Assembly: GCA_023416695.1 (NCBI GenBank)
Contig: JAEZGY010000040.1
Location: 27,068 to 91,067 of the forward strand
DNA from: Bacillota bacterium
GTDB taxonomy: Bacteria > Bacillota > Clostridia > Lachnospirales > Lachnospiraceae
Length of the DNA: 64,000 bases
Reading direction: 5' to 3'
In this document: positions 34,219 to 42,619 of the stretch, in pieces
How the letters are laid out: each line of letters begins with the position of its first letter
How positions within the stretch are numbered: position 1 is the first letter of the stretch
Made by a program: the position numbers and the translations under genes
The notes under the pieces: model-generated
Told to the model about the DNA's origin: nothing
Database searches by the model: none
The model's input: the letters and a program-made list of their open reading frames with translations, nothing else

Positions 34219-34262
34219 ATACTTTCGTATACTGAATATAACAAAAATTAGGAGGGATTACA

Positions 34263-35192
34263 ATGCATATTGGAATATTAGGAACAGGATTCGGAAAATA
34301 TCATGGAGAACTATTCAAAAAATTAGACTCATCCATTCAATTAACTTTTTGGGGACGAGATGTAGGTAAATTACAGCTAATTCAATCCGAGTTCGGTTGT
34401 GATTATACAACGGATATTGATCAGTTTTTAGATAATGAAACCTTTGATTTTGTTGATATTTGCTTACCATCGCAAATTCATGCCAAATATGCTTTAAAAG
34501 CTCTAGAGAAAAACCATTCGGTATTTATTGAAACCCCTGCAGTAACCAATATAGAAGATGGGATTAGGATTATGGAACTCGCAAAGAAAAACAGAAAAAA
34601 AGTCTTAGTAAATATGTTTCTTCTCTATGATCCTTACTACCGAATGATTTACGACCTAAGTCAAAGCAAGCAATACGGGACTCTGAAACACCTATCCATC
34701 CTTCGAAGAACACCTCCAATATGGGGCAATCTAGGAATGGATAGTATTGCTACAGAACTTATGATTCATGATTTATATTTTGTAAACTGGCTAGAAAAAG
34801 ATCTTAAAATGGTATCCTTTGATGTTACAAATAACTCCGATCAATCAGGAGCCATTGTTGATTGCCTTTTATCTAATCATTCTTTAAATGTTCATGTCCA
34901 TGGTAACTCCATGCTATCTATGGGCTTTCCATTTCATGTTGGTTATGAGGCTACCTTTGAAAATGCAACCATTAGTTATTATGAAAAATCATCTCCAGAT
35001 GAAAATGAAAGGGAATGTTATATCTATTCTGATGGACATAAGCAGATAGTCTCCTTTGAAAGTGAAGAACACTGTAAAATTCTTTTAAGAGAAGCCATCA
35101 AGGATTTTAACAACGAAAAAGAAAGTGGCTTATCCATAGACACTGCCCTTCCCGCTTTATCTATTGCCTTTGAATTAAGTAGTCAAAAGTAA
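34263..35192 (+). CDS. Gfo/Idh/MocA-family oxidoreductase
   Basis: A 309-residue NAD(P)-dependent oxidoreductase: N-terminal Rossmann fold (IGILGTGFGKYHGELFKKL) and the VFIETPAVTN block, which stands in place of the usual EKP, so the catalytic Lys of the EKP motif is missing. The C-terminal domain has IHDLYFVNWL. The change from EKP to ETP hints at altered or lost dehydrogenase chemistry. Members act on sugars, inositols or related polyols. AGGAGG precedes the ATG. Confidence 0.85.
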   Translation: MHIGILGTGFGKYHGELFKKLDSSIQLTFWGRDVGKLQLIQSEFGCDYTTDIDQFLDNETFDFVDICLPSQIHAKYALKALEKNHSVFIETPAVTNIEDGIRIMELAKKNRKKVLVNMFLLYDPYYRMIYDLSQSKQYGTLKHLSILRRTPPIWGNLGMDSIATELMIHDLYFVNWLEKDLKMVSFDVTNNSDQSGAIVDCLLSNHSLNVHVHGNSMLSMGFPFHVGYEATFENATISYYEKSSPDENERECYIYSDGHKQIVSFESEEHCKILLREAIKDFNNEKESGLSIDTALPALSIAFELSSQK

Positions 35193-35216
35193 TTTATAAG
35201 AACGTATCATACCCCA

Positions 35217-35254
35217 AAAAAAGTCAGCACTCTACCTTCCGTATAGTGCTGACC
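35217..35254. terminator. Bidirectional terminator between convergent genes
   Basis: A 13-bp stem, GTCAGCACTCTAC with GTATAGTGCTGAC (one mismatch), with a run of seven T on the minus strand. It ends the lipoprotein gene and probably the oxidoreductase gene too. Confidence 0.85.
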
Positions 35255-35267
35255 TTCATATTTTACT

Positions 35268-35864
35268 CTATTCTGTCTTAAAATGAATTGTATTTAAAAT
35301 GGTTTCATAGTCTGTTGCTAAAGAATCAAAGCTACTCTCTAGGTCAGCAAAAGTAATGACATAGGTCTTATCAGCAACAAAGAGATAGATACAATAATAT
35401 TTCATAGCTATACCACTTAGATTACAAGTAAAAATCGCTTTTCTTGCATCCTTTTCATCGACTTTTAAGGATTCAACCTGCCCTAAAACTTTAAATCCAT
35501 CAAAGGCTTGTTTATAAATATCTAATGCTTGGTTCACTGCATCATCTATGGTAGTACCCACTAAAGGTTCCTCTTTTACCATAAAGCTTGCCGTGACTTT
35601 CATGTACTGAACAGGTAGCACAGAGCCTTCCACTGGTGTCCAACCAGTTGGCGGAGTCACATCAACAGTTACGTCACCACCTTGTTTTTCTGGGACTAGT
35701 GTATTATTATCAACATTGGTACTAGCAGTATCCGTTTTTATAGGAGACGCAGATACAGTTGGAGTAATGGAGCTTTTGGACGAAGATGTGGACTCTTTCT
35801 TTCCACAGCCACAAATGGTAACTATCATAATTAGTATCAGACACAGTGCTAAGTATCTTTTCAT
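35268..35864 (-). CDS. Small lipoprotein of unknown function
   Basis: A 198-residue protein from the ATG at 35864, which has GGGAGG 7 bases upstream; the longer frame to 35885 lacks a site. Signal peptide and lipobox (Cys at about 20 in ICGCGKK) put it on the outer membrane face. A Ser/Thr/Val-rich linker (about residues 25-65) leads to a compact domain with a PTGWTPVEGSVLPVQYM block and DYETILNTIHF at the end. It resembles stress-type lipoproteins with PsbP-like folds, though I could not assign the family. Confidence 0.75.
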   Translation of the reverse strand: MKRYLALCLILIMIVTICGCGKKESTSSSKSSITPTVSASPIKTDTASTNVDNNTLVPEKQGGDVTVDVTPPTGWTPVEGSVLPVQYMKVTASFMVKEEPLVGTTIDDAVNQALDIYKQAFDGFKVLGQVESLKVDEKDARKAIFTCNLSGIAMKYYCIYLFVADKTYVITFADLESSFDSLATDYETILNTIHFKTE

Positions 35865-35892
35865 AAAGACCTCCCTAAACAACATAAATTAC

Positions 35893-36558
35893 TTATAATT
35901 TGTTCCCACAATTTCCACAAAAACGTACTCCTTGTGCATTTTTTTCTCCACACTTAGGACATATCACTAGTGACAATGACGCCCCACAGTTATTGCAAAA
36001 CTTTCCATTACCAGCTGGCTTTCCACAGGAAGAGCAAGTGAGGGTCTTACTTTCTAACTTTCCTGACCACACCGTAGCTGTTTGAGCTGCCTCGTTGATA
36101 TTACGTTGCATTGCCTCTGCACGAGCCTTTGCTACAGCTACCTCTTGTCTAGGTGCACAGTCAGAGCAAAGCGTTTCCTCCTCGTTATAGCAGGAATCGC
36201 ATACCCACCTTTGACAACCATGGCAACGGTGAAAATGTCTTTGTGCTTCATTTTTAGCATGGTCAAAGGCTTTCTCATGTTCTTTATGCCACTCTGGGCT
36301 CATACCTTCAAATCGTTCAGAAAGAATATCTCCACCACGTTCAAGAGAGTAACCAAGATGTCCAAGGGAGCCTCCAAACAAGCTTCCTAATGCTCCGGTT
36401 CCTCGTGCTAAACCTCTTAATCCACGACCTTTTTTATAAGTCTCAGATTCCACAAAGCTACTTTTATAGCCATCTTGACACATATCGCAGTAAAAGGTGA
36501 ACTGAAATCCTGCTTCTGTAGAATTATCTTCATAATTTCTTGTAAAAGATTGCAACAT
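35893..36558 (-). CDS. Zinc-ribbon protein with a central glycine-rich region
   Basis: A 221-residue protein. N-terminal CDMC pair, a Gly-rich stretch (about residues 43-75, GLRGLARGTGALGSLFGG), a charged helical segment, then a CHGCQRWVCDSCYNEE finger, and two C-terminal zinc ribbons (CSSCGKPAGNGKFCNNCG and CPKCGEKNAQGVRFCGNCG). No membrane anchor. It is the third gene of a set with a double zinc-ribbon protein and a LuxR-like HTH protein. Probably a scaffold or binding protein; function unknown. Confidence 0.8.
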   Translation of the reverse strand: MLQSFTRNYEDNSTEAGFQFTFYCDMCQDGYKSSFVESETYKKGRGLRGLARGTGALGSLFGGSLGHLGYSLERGGDILSERFEGMSPEWHKEHEKAFDHAKNEAQRHFHRCHGCQRWVCDSCYNEEETLCSDCAPRQEVAVAKARAEAMQRNINEAAQTATVWSGKLESKTLTCSSCGKPAGNGKFCNNCGASLSLVICPKCGEKNAQGVRFCGNCGNKL

Positions 36559-36581
36559 AATTATCTCGCCTCATTTCTTAT

Positions 36582-36914
36582 TCACTTTATCTTTTTCCCA
36601 CATGAAGTGCATTTTTTATTTTCAAAGAATTGTAATTCACCACACCTTGGATTTTGACAATGCTTCATCAAGTTTGCTTCACACTGCTCACATTTCTCCT
36701 GTACAAAAGTTTGTTTTTTACAATAAGGACAAGTGACATACAATGGTCTACCGCAGTTTGAGCAAATGCGTTGTCTTTTTTCAATAGGACGGAGGCAGGA
36801 AGGACAGTTGTATACAAAAGGGTTGTGACTTTGACAAAAAGGACAAAAGTGTGAATCCGATTCTATATACTCACTACAGTGAATACATGGTTGTTTATAA
36901 CTGGCCAATCTCAC
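36582..36914 (-). CDS. Multi-zinc-ribbon protein
   Basis: A 110-residue protein made almost wholly of CxxC pairs: CIHC/CPFC, CPSC/CSNC, CPYC/CEQC and CQNPRC/CTSC, i.e. four zinc-binding units. Overlaps the upstream HTH gene by 4 bp (ATGA type), so the two are translationally coupled. Function unknown; such proteins often mediate protein or RNA contacts. Confidence 0.8.
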   Translation of the reverse strand: MRLASYKQPCIHCSEYIESDSHFCPFCQSHNPFVYNCPSCLRPIEKRQRICSNCGRPLYVTCPYCKKQTFVQEKCEQCEANLMKHCQNPRCGELQFFENKKCTSCGKKIK

Positions 36915-37222
36915 ACCTCCTCATTTGGAAGGTCCTCTGGGGCAAGCTTTACCTCACGATATACTCTGCTCACCTCAGCCTCATTGGTAACACACAGCTT
37001 GTTATAGATGGAGTGAAACAACTTTTTAGCAGTTGTTCGGTCAAGAAGCATGGTTTCCGCTGTCCATCGTGCTGTGTATCCCTTCTTGAACCATTCAAAT
37101 GCTATGTACTCATCCTCAGTAAGTTGTGAAATACGCCATTGCTTTTCGTGATCAGTGCTCATTCCAATGGGGGATATTGGATGATTCACTTTCAGTGGCA
37201 AGATTACTCTTAACCAGCCCAT
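36911..37222 (-). CDS. LuxR/sigma-4-like HTH protein
   Basis: A 103-residue protein. Residues about 33-92 (LTEDEYIAFEWFKKGYTARW, then MLLDRTTAKKLFHSIYNKL) look like a LuxR-type or sigma-70 region 4 helix-turn-helix. The rest is short and basic. It is first in the operon with two zinc-ribbon genes. The start at 37222 is not certain; an internal ATG (MSTDHEKQW) is also possible. Possibly a regulator of the operon. Confidence 0.7.
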   Translation of the reverse strand: MGWLRVILPLKVNHPISPIGMSTDHEKQWRISQLTEDEYIAFEWFKKGYTARWTAETMLLDRTTAKKLFHSIYNKLCVTNEAEVSRVYREVKLAPEDLPNEEV

Positions 37223-37307
37223 GGTATCCCTCCTTTTCCGTCATTACATCACTAATTTTGAATTAACTGACTTACATCTTCAATATCCCAATTTTGGGGT
37301 AGAAAGC

Positions 37308-37338
37308 AAAAATACCCCTCCCAAAATAGGGAGGGGGT
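37308..37338 (-). terminator. Terminator between LuxR-type gene and the zinc-ribbon operon
   Basis: A GC-rich stem, CCCCTCCC with GGGAGGGG, followed on the minus strand by TATTTTTG. It ends the 37.3-38.8 kb regulator gene. Confidence 0.85.
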
Positions 37339-37351
37339 AGCAGCAATTCAC

Positions 37352-38824
37352 TTAAATCTTTACATCTAAAGTATCTTCTTTGGCATTTTGTGGACCTCCA
37401 AAAAGAAGAAACAATTCTGCCCGACTATTGATTCCAAGTTTTTTATAGATTGTCTTACTATAGGTAGCGACAGTAGATGCCGTAAGCCCTAGCTCAGGTG
37501 CTATTTGCCTTAGTGTCATTCCACGAAGAAGTAAGTGTACAACTTGTTGTTCTCGTGGTGATAAATTTGTATTCTCTATCCTAATTGCTTGCTTATTGTC
37601 TTCTAAACTTGTTGATACTATTTCATCAAGGGATACCATATTTATTTGCCTAAATTCCTTTGACCAATCAGTAAAGAATAAGTACTGGGAAAAAGCTGGA
37701 GAAAGCATTAAAAACACTACAAACAAAATAGCAGCTGTCATAGCAGCAAGAGTCTGGGTATCCATACTTCTATGGAGAATATCTATTCCTACATAGAGGA
37801 AACCGATGGTAGCCATACAAAAAAGAATTAGTCGCTTGTGCATTCGAAAATCACAAAATTTATTGGTAACGCAACCGATTAAGTAACACGCTATTAAAAT
37901 CCCAATCTCCTTTATCTCAGAAAACATATAGGCAACCTGTGGAAGTTTTACATACCACATTAGATAACTCATGATGGAGGTAAGAAAAAACAAATTACAC
38001 ATTGTCCATATACTTCGTTTTAATACTACTTGTTGAATTATACAACAAAGAATTAAGATAAGGGCAAGTATTCCCCACATCTTCGAATTGGATGGATGTT
38101 CGAATGCAGAGGCATAAAACCCAGAGATACGAATAGCAAAGTATGACAAAAAGAGAAATAGTACAATCCAAATACTTGGGTCAAACTTTTTGGTTTTCTT
38201 ACTTCCTCTTCCATGATAAACATCATTTCTTACTGAACACATGCAAACACAAAGAGTAGCAATAATAATAAACGCTAAAGCTTTACGAACAAGAGGAGAC
38301 TCATGTATAGTCGCTGCACTTAACTTGACAATACCAATAGAAAGTATCATGAGTGCACTACCAAAAAAGCGTTCCGCATTATTTAGGAGAAAAACAAAGG
38401 AAAAACTACTAGTAGATACGCATCCCCCTACTCCTACCATAAAAACCACATCAAATATAAGGGAAATATAACTATCTGGAAGAAAGATCCAAGGAACAAA
38501 ACCTATTGCTGTGATAATCGAACAGACTTTAGATATCCTCGTTATGTTCTTTTCACTAGAGAATAAAAACATCAAAAAGGAACCAAGAGCAAAGGCAATA
38601 AAGGTAATCGTAGTGTAAGACAACCCAAATATATCCATGCCTTCATCTAGTATAACATTCTGAATATTAACAAAAATCATTGCCATAGGGAATGCAAAAA
38701 AATAGCTAAGATAGCCTTTCCTAATGTTACGAAGAGAAATCATATCCTGTACATTCCAAAGCTTATGTACCGCGTAGATCACATTTGATAGGTATCCATG
38801 TTTTCGGACCTTATGTTTGCTCAT
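37352..38824 (-). CDS. LuxR-type regulator with a polytopic membrane domain
   Basis: About 490 residues from the ATG at 38824, which is the only one of three candidate starts with a fair ribosome site (GGGTGA). Around ten to twelve hydrophobic segments fill residues 30-400, similar to an MFS-like bundle. A cytoplasmic tail then carries a LuxR HTH (LSPREQQVVHLLLRGMTLRQ, then TASTVATYSKTIYKKLGI) near the C-terminus. It is presumably a membrane sensor that acts on DNA directly. The ligand is unknown. Confidence 0.82.
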   Translation of the reverse strand: MSKHKVRKHGYLSNVIYAVHKLWNVQDMISLRNIRKGYLSYFFAFPMAMIFVNIQNVILDEGMDIFGLSYTTITFIAFALGSFLMFLFSSEKNITRISKVCSIITAIGFVPWIFLPDSYISLIFDVVFMVGVGGCVSTSSFSFVFLLNNAERFFGSALMILSIGIVKLSAATIHESPLVRKALAFIIIATLCVCMCSVRNDVYHGRGSKKTKKFDPSIWIVLFLFLSYFAIRISGFYASAFEHPSNSKMWGILALILILCCIIQQVVLKRSIWTMCNLFFLTSIMSYLMWYVKLPQVAYMFSEIKEIGILIACYLIGCVTNKFCDFRMHKRLILFCMATIGFLYVGIDILHRSMDTQTLAAMTAAILFVVFLMLSPAFSQYLFFTDWSKEFRQINMVSLDEIVSTSLEDNKQAIRIENTNLSPREQQVVHLLLRGMTLRQIAPELGLTASTVATYSKTIYKKLGINSRAELFLLFGGPQNAKEDTLDVKI

Positions 38825-39038
38825 ATCTGATTCACCCATTATTCTATATTTTCTAGACTTATGAAACATTACACCGGAATTCATAAATGTTATACTTTGT
38901 AATAGTATAGCATTAATTTACATTTCATTCAACGCGAAATCCCTTCTTCAATATAGAACAAAAATACTCCCATAATATAGATATCATTCATAAACACCTT
39001 TTTGCTATTTTCTTACCCTGTTTTTAGAACTTCATCCT

Positions 39039-39584
39039 TTAAGAATTCTGCAATTCTTCTACTGTTTCAACACACCAACGGATATCAGCCTCACTGGATA
39101 GTATAGCCTTACTAATAACCGCTTTAATAAAAAGAGCTCGCTCCTTTGATATTTCCTGGATACCCTGTTCTAAATCCGTTTGCATCTCAAGGTATTTTTC
39201 TATATTCTTTTCATGGATTTTTTTATATTTCTCAAGCATCCCAATTACATCCACCCTTGGCTGGCTACTTGAAAATAGTAATTTAAGCATAAACTCGGAC
39301 CGTATCGGTTGTTGTAAGGTCTCTTCTGAAAGCCATTTCTCTAATTCCTGTTTTCCCTTTTCGGTTATTTGGTAACGGACTTTCTTTTCGTTTTCTTCTC
39401 TGAAAGCAACTTCAATCATCCCGTCCTTTAACATCCTTTTCAAGGTAGGATAGATATGTCCGAAATTTTCATTCCAAAATCCAGAAAGTACCTTATCACT
39501 GTATTTTTTTATATCATAACCGGTACTTGGTGACAAATTTAAAATTCCCAAAATAGCATACATAGATTTATTCTTTAACGCCAT
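39039..39584 (-). CDS. PadR-family transcriptional regulator
   Basis: A 181-residue protein from the ATG at 39584, preceded by AAGGAGAT; the longer frame overlaps the upstream gene further. The N-terminal winged helix (MYAILGILNLSPSTGYDIKK, then HIYPTLKRMLKDGMI) is followed by a coiled C-terminal dimerisation region (about residues 90-180). It overlaps the glycosyltransferase gene by 17 bp. Two copies of a PadR-like dyad lie upstream of that gene, so it likely represses the two-gene operon and responds to a phenolic or antibiotic-like substrate. Confidence 0.92.
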   Translation of the reverse strand: MALKNKSMYAILGILNLSPSTGYDIKKYSDKVLSGFWNENFGHIYPTLKRMLKDGMIEVAFREENEKKVRYQITEKGKQELEKWLSEETLQQPIRSEFMLKLLFSSSQPRVDVIGMLEKYKKIHEKNIEKYLEMQTDLEQGIQEISKERALFIKAVISKAILSSEADIRWCVETVEELQNS

Positions 39585-40773
39585 GTCTATCTCCTTTCCA
39601 TTCATCAGCATACGTCTCAAGTTTTATAACAGTCTGTTCAAGCTTAGCATTTTTTTTCATTTTCTCAGAGATATGTATGCAATTGTCCTTAATTCCCTTA
39701 TCTATTATGAGGGTTTCCGCTCTACTTCTAAGTGTTTCCGGCGTCAATTCCTTTATACTTTCTGACAGTCCCAGTTCCATAGAAATAAGACGCTTTGCCA
39801 CCATATACTGGTCATTGACTAGAGGGAGTGCAAGCATCGGGACTCCAAAGTATAAAGCCTCGTTCACACTATTAAAACCAGCATGAGTCACAAATACATC
39901 CGCATACATTAGAATCTTAAGCTGCGGAAGATAATTCTTGATTAAGAAATTAGGTGGAATTTCCCCTAATTGCGAAACCTCACACTTCTTGCCTATGGAC
40001 ATATATACAGAATAATCTGTGTTACGAAAGGCCGCAATACATGTCTTATATAAATCTACAAAGTCTGTATTCAAACTTCCCAGAGAAATATATATAAGCT
40101 TTTTGTCTCCTATCATGGACAAGTCCAAGTCCCCAGCATCTTGTAGTCTTTCAATGGAGGGACCCGTAAATAAATAGTCAGGTTCATGTACTCCCTCATC
40201 ATTGTTGAACTCACAAGTGGTGTAGACAATATTCAAATCCCCTTTGCTTATAAAAACCTGCTCTAAAGAAGGTTCTTCCAGTCTATATTTTTCACAAATT
40301 CGTTTGATTATGTAATAGCAATGATCCAATTGAGGATGATATCCTGGAACAAGCATACGTTCTGGTACCGGTGTTTTACTCATAGCAAAAGAAGAATGAG
40401 AGCACACAACCGGAATATTAACAATTTGCTTTAAGAAGCAGGCTCCCCCAAAATAAGAATCACAAATAATCATATCATACTGATCTTTTTTCAAAATATC
40501 CAATATCTCAGGTAGTACTATCTCATCATACAAAAGCATATATTCCATCAGCATAAAAAATGGATGCCTGTCTGTGGGACGGTAATCTTTCAAAAAGATT
40601 TCCAATTTATCGCTAAAACCAATCCAGTTAGCCCCTATCTTTGTTACCTGCTTAGAAAATGATCCTGAACAAAAATAACTGACCTTGTCTCCTCTCTCAG
40701 TAAGTTTCTTAACCAATCCAAGAGTAGGGTTAATATGCCCATGCAAATTTGCATTGATAAAAAGTATATTCAT
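39568..40773 (-). CDS. GT1 (MGT/UGT-like) glycosyltransferase
   Basis: A 401-residue GT-B fold enzyme of the macrolide-glycosyltransferase type: N-terminal FINANLHGHINPTLGL (acceptor-side His), C-terminal donor-binding THAGFNSVNEALYFGVPML and ALPLVNDQYMVAKR. Relatives (YjiC-like) use UDP-sugar to glycosylate and inactivate macrolides, flavonoids and other hydrophobic small molecules. Coupling to a PadR repressor suggests an inducible detoxification unit. Cytoplasmic. Acceptor not predictable. Confidence 0.9.
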   Translation of the reverse strand: MNILFINANLHGHINPTLGLVKKLTERGDKVSYFCSGSFSKQVTKIGANWIGFSDKLEIFLKDYRPTDRHPFFMLMEYMLLYDEIVLPEILDILKKDQYDMIICDSYFGGACFLKQIVNIPVVCSHSSFAMSKTPVPERMLVPGYHPQLDHCYYIIKRICEKYRLEEPSLEQVFISKGDLNIVYTTCEFNNDEGVHEPDYLFTGPSIERLQDAGDLDLSMIGDKKLIYISLGSLNTDFVDLYKTCIAAFRNTDYSVYMSIGKKCEVSQLGEIPPNFLIKNYLPQLKILMYADVFVTHAGFNSVNEALYFGVPMLALPLVNDQYMVAKRLISMELGLSESIKELTPETLRSRAETLIIDKGIKDNCIHISEKMKKNAKLEQTVIKLETYADEWKGDRHGVKE

Positions 40774-40785
40774 ATCTCTCCTCCT

Positions 40786-40828
40786 TATATCACTCTGATA
40801 TACTTGTATATTATATCAGAATGATATA
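40786..40828. promoter_or_regulatory. Tandem operator of the glycosyltransferase-padR operon
   Basis: Two perfect dyads TATATCA-N3-TGATATA at 40786-40802 and 40812-40828, centres 26 bp apart. The second overlaps a TATAAT -10 box on the minus strand. AAGGAGGAG precedes the ATG at 40773. Sites of this form are usual for PadR-type repressors; binding by the encoded PadR is inferred. Confidence 0.82.
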
Positions 40829-40902
40829 GAAGTAAAGTGATTTTCCATAATATTCTAAATACGATGATTTACTAATAGCAAATATAAGTAATGTTCTAAC
40901 TA

Positions 40903-40983
40903 ACAAAAAATAAAGAGTTTCCATGTACTATCACCTCTCGCTGACAATGAGCATAAGAAGTTCAGTAGATGAAAACTCTTTTT
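40903..40983 (-). terminator. Terminator of the rlmD gene, long-looped hairpin
   Basis: An 18-bp stem with two mismatches (AAAGAGTTTTCATCTACT with the matching AGTACATGGAAACTCTTT, minus strand) has a loop of about 34 nt and is followed by ATTTTTTG. The long loop is unusual and may contain a smaller fold. Confidence 0.6.
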
Positions 40984-41008
40984 AATTTCATGTTTCTATC
41001 CTAGTACT

Positions 41009-42364
41009 TTATCTCCTAGACAGTAAACACACAGTCTCCACATGATTTGTCATCGGGAACATGTCTACTGCGCAGACTTTTTCTACCTTGTAACCTCTCT
41101 CCTGCAACACAATCAAGTCTCTAGCAAGACTGGTTGGTTTACAACTAATGTATACCATATGGTCTACCCCATAATCTATAATTTTACTTAATGCTTTTGG
41201 ATGAATGCCATCTCGAGGTGGATCAAGTACAATTAGATCTGGTCTCTCCTCAATGGTATCTAGCATCTTAAGCACATCTCCAGCGATGAACTCACAGTTA
41301 GTAAGACCGTTTAATTTGGCATTTTCTTTGGCTGCCTCTACTGCTTCCTCAACAATCTCTACACCAATGACTTTTTTTGCAACTGGCGCTAACACCTGGG
41401 CAATGGTTCCTGTACCACTGTATAGATCAAAGATTAACTTGTCCTTTGTCTCTCCAATATAGTCTCTTGCTGTACTATAAAGCACTTCTGCCCCTAGGGA
41501 ATTGGTCTGGAAGAAGGAGAAGGTACTAATTTTGAACTTTAATCCTAATAGCTCTTCGTAGATATAGTCTTTACCATATAGAAGATGCATATCATCTGCC
41601 TTTACTACATCAGCCAAACCGTCGTTGATGCAGTTACTAATACCAACAATGGTACCTTCTAAATCAAGAGAAAGTAACGCATCTTTTAAGGAAGTAAGGT
41701 CTGGTTTTTCCTGAGAAGTAGTCACAAGGCTAATAATAATTTCCCCCGTCTTAGTAGCTCGACGTACCAAAAGGTGACGAAGATAGCCTGTGTGCTTCAT
41801 TTTATGATAAAAGGGAAGTCCTAAATCCTTAAAATAATCCAATACGCAAGATAGAATCTTATTATAATCTTCATGTACAATTTGACATGTATCTGCTGTT
41901 ACAATATCATGAAAGCTTCCTTTTTTGTGTAGTCCTAACGCAAGGGGACCATCCTTTACCTCATCACCGAAGGAAAATTCCATCTTATTACGATAATATA
42001 GTGCATTTGGGCTTCCTTTGATACCTTCAAACACATAGTCCTTACAGACTTCATCAACAATACCTTTTACCCAGTTTTCTTTTAGCTTCAACTGATCTTC
42101 ATAAGAAAGGCTCTGTAGGGAACAGCCTCCACAGACTCCATATTTTTCACATGGTGCAATTACTGTCTCTAGGGAGGATTTCTCTAGTACTTCTAAAAGA
42201 CGTCCTTCAAAACGACCCTTTCTTGCTTTAATAATCTGACAACGCACATTCTGTCCTGGTAGGGTGTTTTTTATAGTCACCTTACCCTCTTCTATCTCCA
42301 TAATTCCCTTATTCGGAAATTCCACCCTTACAATTTTACCCTCTATAATTTGCCCTTTTTTCAT
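41009..42364 (-). CDS. rlmD: 23S rRNA (uracil-5-)-methyltransferase, RlmD/RumA type
   Basis: A 451-residue TrmA-family enzyme: N-terminal TRAM domain (about residues 1-58), Fe-S cysteines C72, C78, C81 (CEKYGVCGGC) and a further Cys near VTADTCQIVHED, then the SAM-binding FDLYSGTGTIAQVLAP, LDPPRDGIHP and catalytic YISCKPTSLARDL. It methylates uridine in 23S rRNA (in Firmicutes one enzyme often does two sites). Monocistronic, ended by a hairpin. Confidence 0.92.
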   Translation of the reverse strand: MKKGQIIEGKIVRVEFPNKGIMEIEEGKVTIKNTLPGQNVRCQIIKARKGRFEGRLLEVLEKSSLETVIAPCEKYGVCGGCSLQSLSYEDQLKLKENWVKGIVDEVCKDYVFEGIKGSPNALYYRNKMEFSFGDEVKDGPLALGLHKKGSFHDIVTADTCQIVHEDYNKILSCVLDYFKDLGLPFYHKMKHTGYLRHLLVRRATKTGEIIISLVTTSQEKPDLTSLKDALLSLDLEGTIVGISNCINDGLADVVKADDMHLLYGKDYIYEELLGLKFKISTFSFFQTNSLGAEVLYSTARDYIGETKDKLIFDLYSGTGTIAQVLAPVAKKVIGVEIVEEAVEAAKENAKLNGLTNCEFIAGDVLKMLDTIEERPDLIVLDPPRDGIHPKALSKIIDYGVDHMVYISCKPTSLARDLIVLQERGYKVEKVCAVDMFPMTNHVETVCLLSRR

Positions 42365-42438
42365 TGAACTTAATTCCTTCCTTTAACACTCCTATTAACC
42401 GTCATTTTCCAGAAAAAGATACGGTATCGTAACCTTCT

Positions 42439-42540
42439 TTAAGAAAAAACTACACAAGGTCCTACCCCTGCTGCAAACAGCAAGGTCCCAACGCCGACAA
42501 CACTGTCTATAATAAAACCACCCATAAAGTATTCCTCAGT
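42439..42540 (-). pseudogene. Remnant of a YczE/YitT-like membrane protein
   Basis: On the minus strand, 33 codons read EEYFMGGFIIDSVVGVGTLL then FAAGVGPCVVFS and stop. The Gly-rich end with GVGTLLFAAGVGP resembles the last helices of YczE-type integral membrane proteins. The frame is closed by a stop at the 5' side and no start exists, so only a gene tail survives. Identification by pattern only. Confidence 0.45.
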
Positions 42541-42619
42541 TTATTATTCTTACTATCTAGTTTACCATAAAAAAATTCATTCGAATCTAACAAAATAATC
42601 CAAATATATCTTTATTAAG

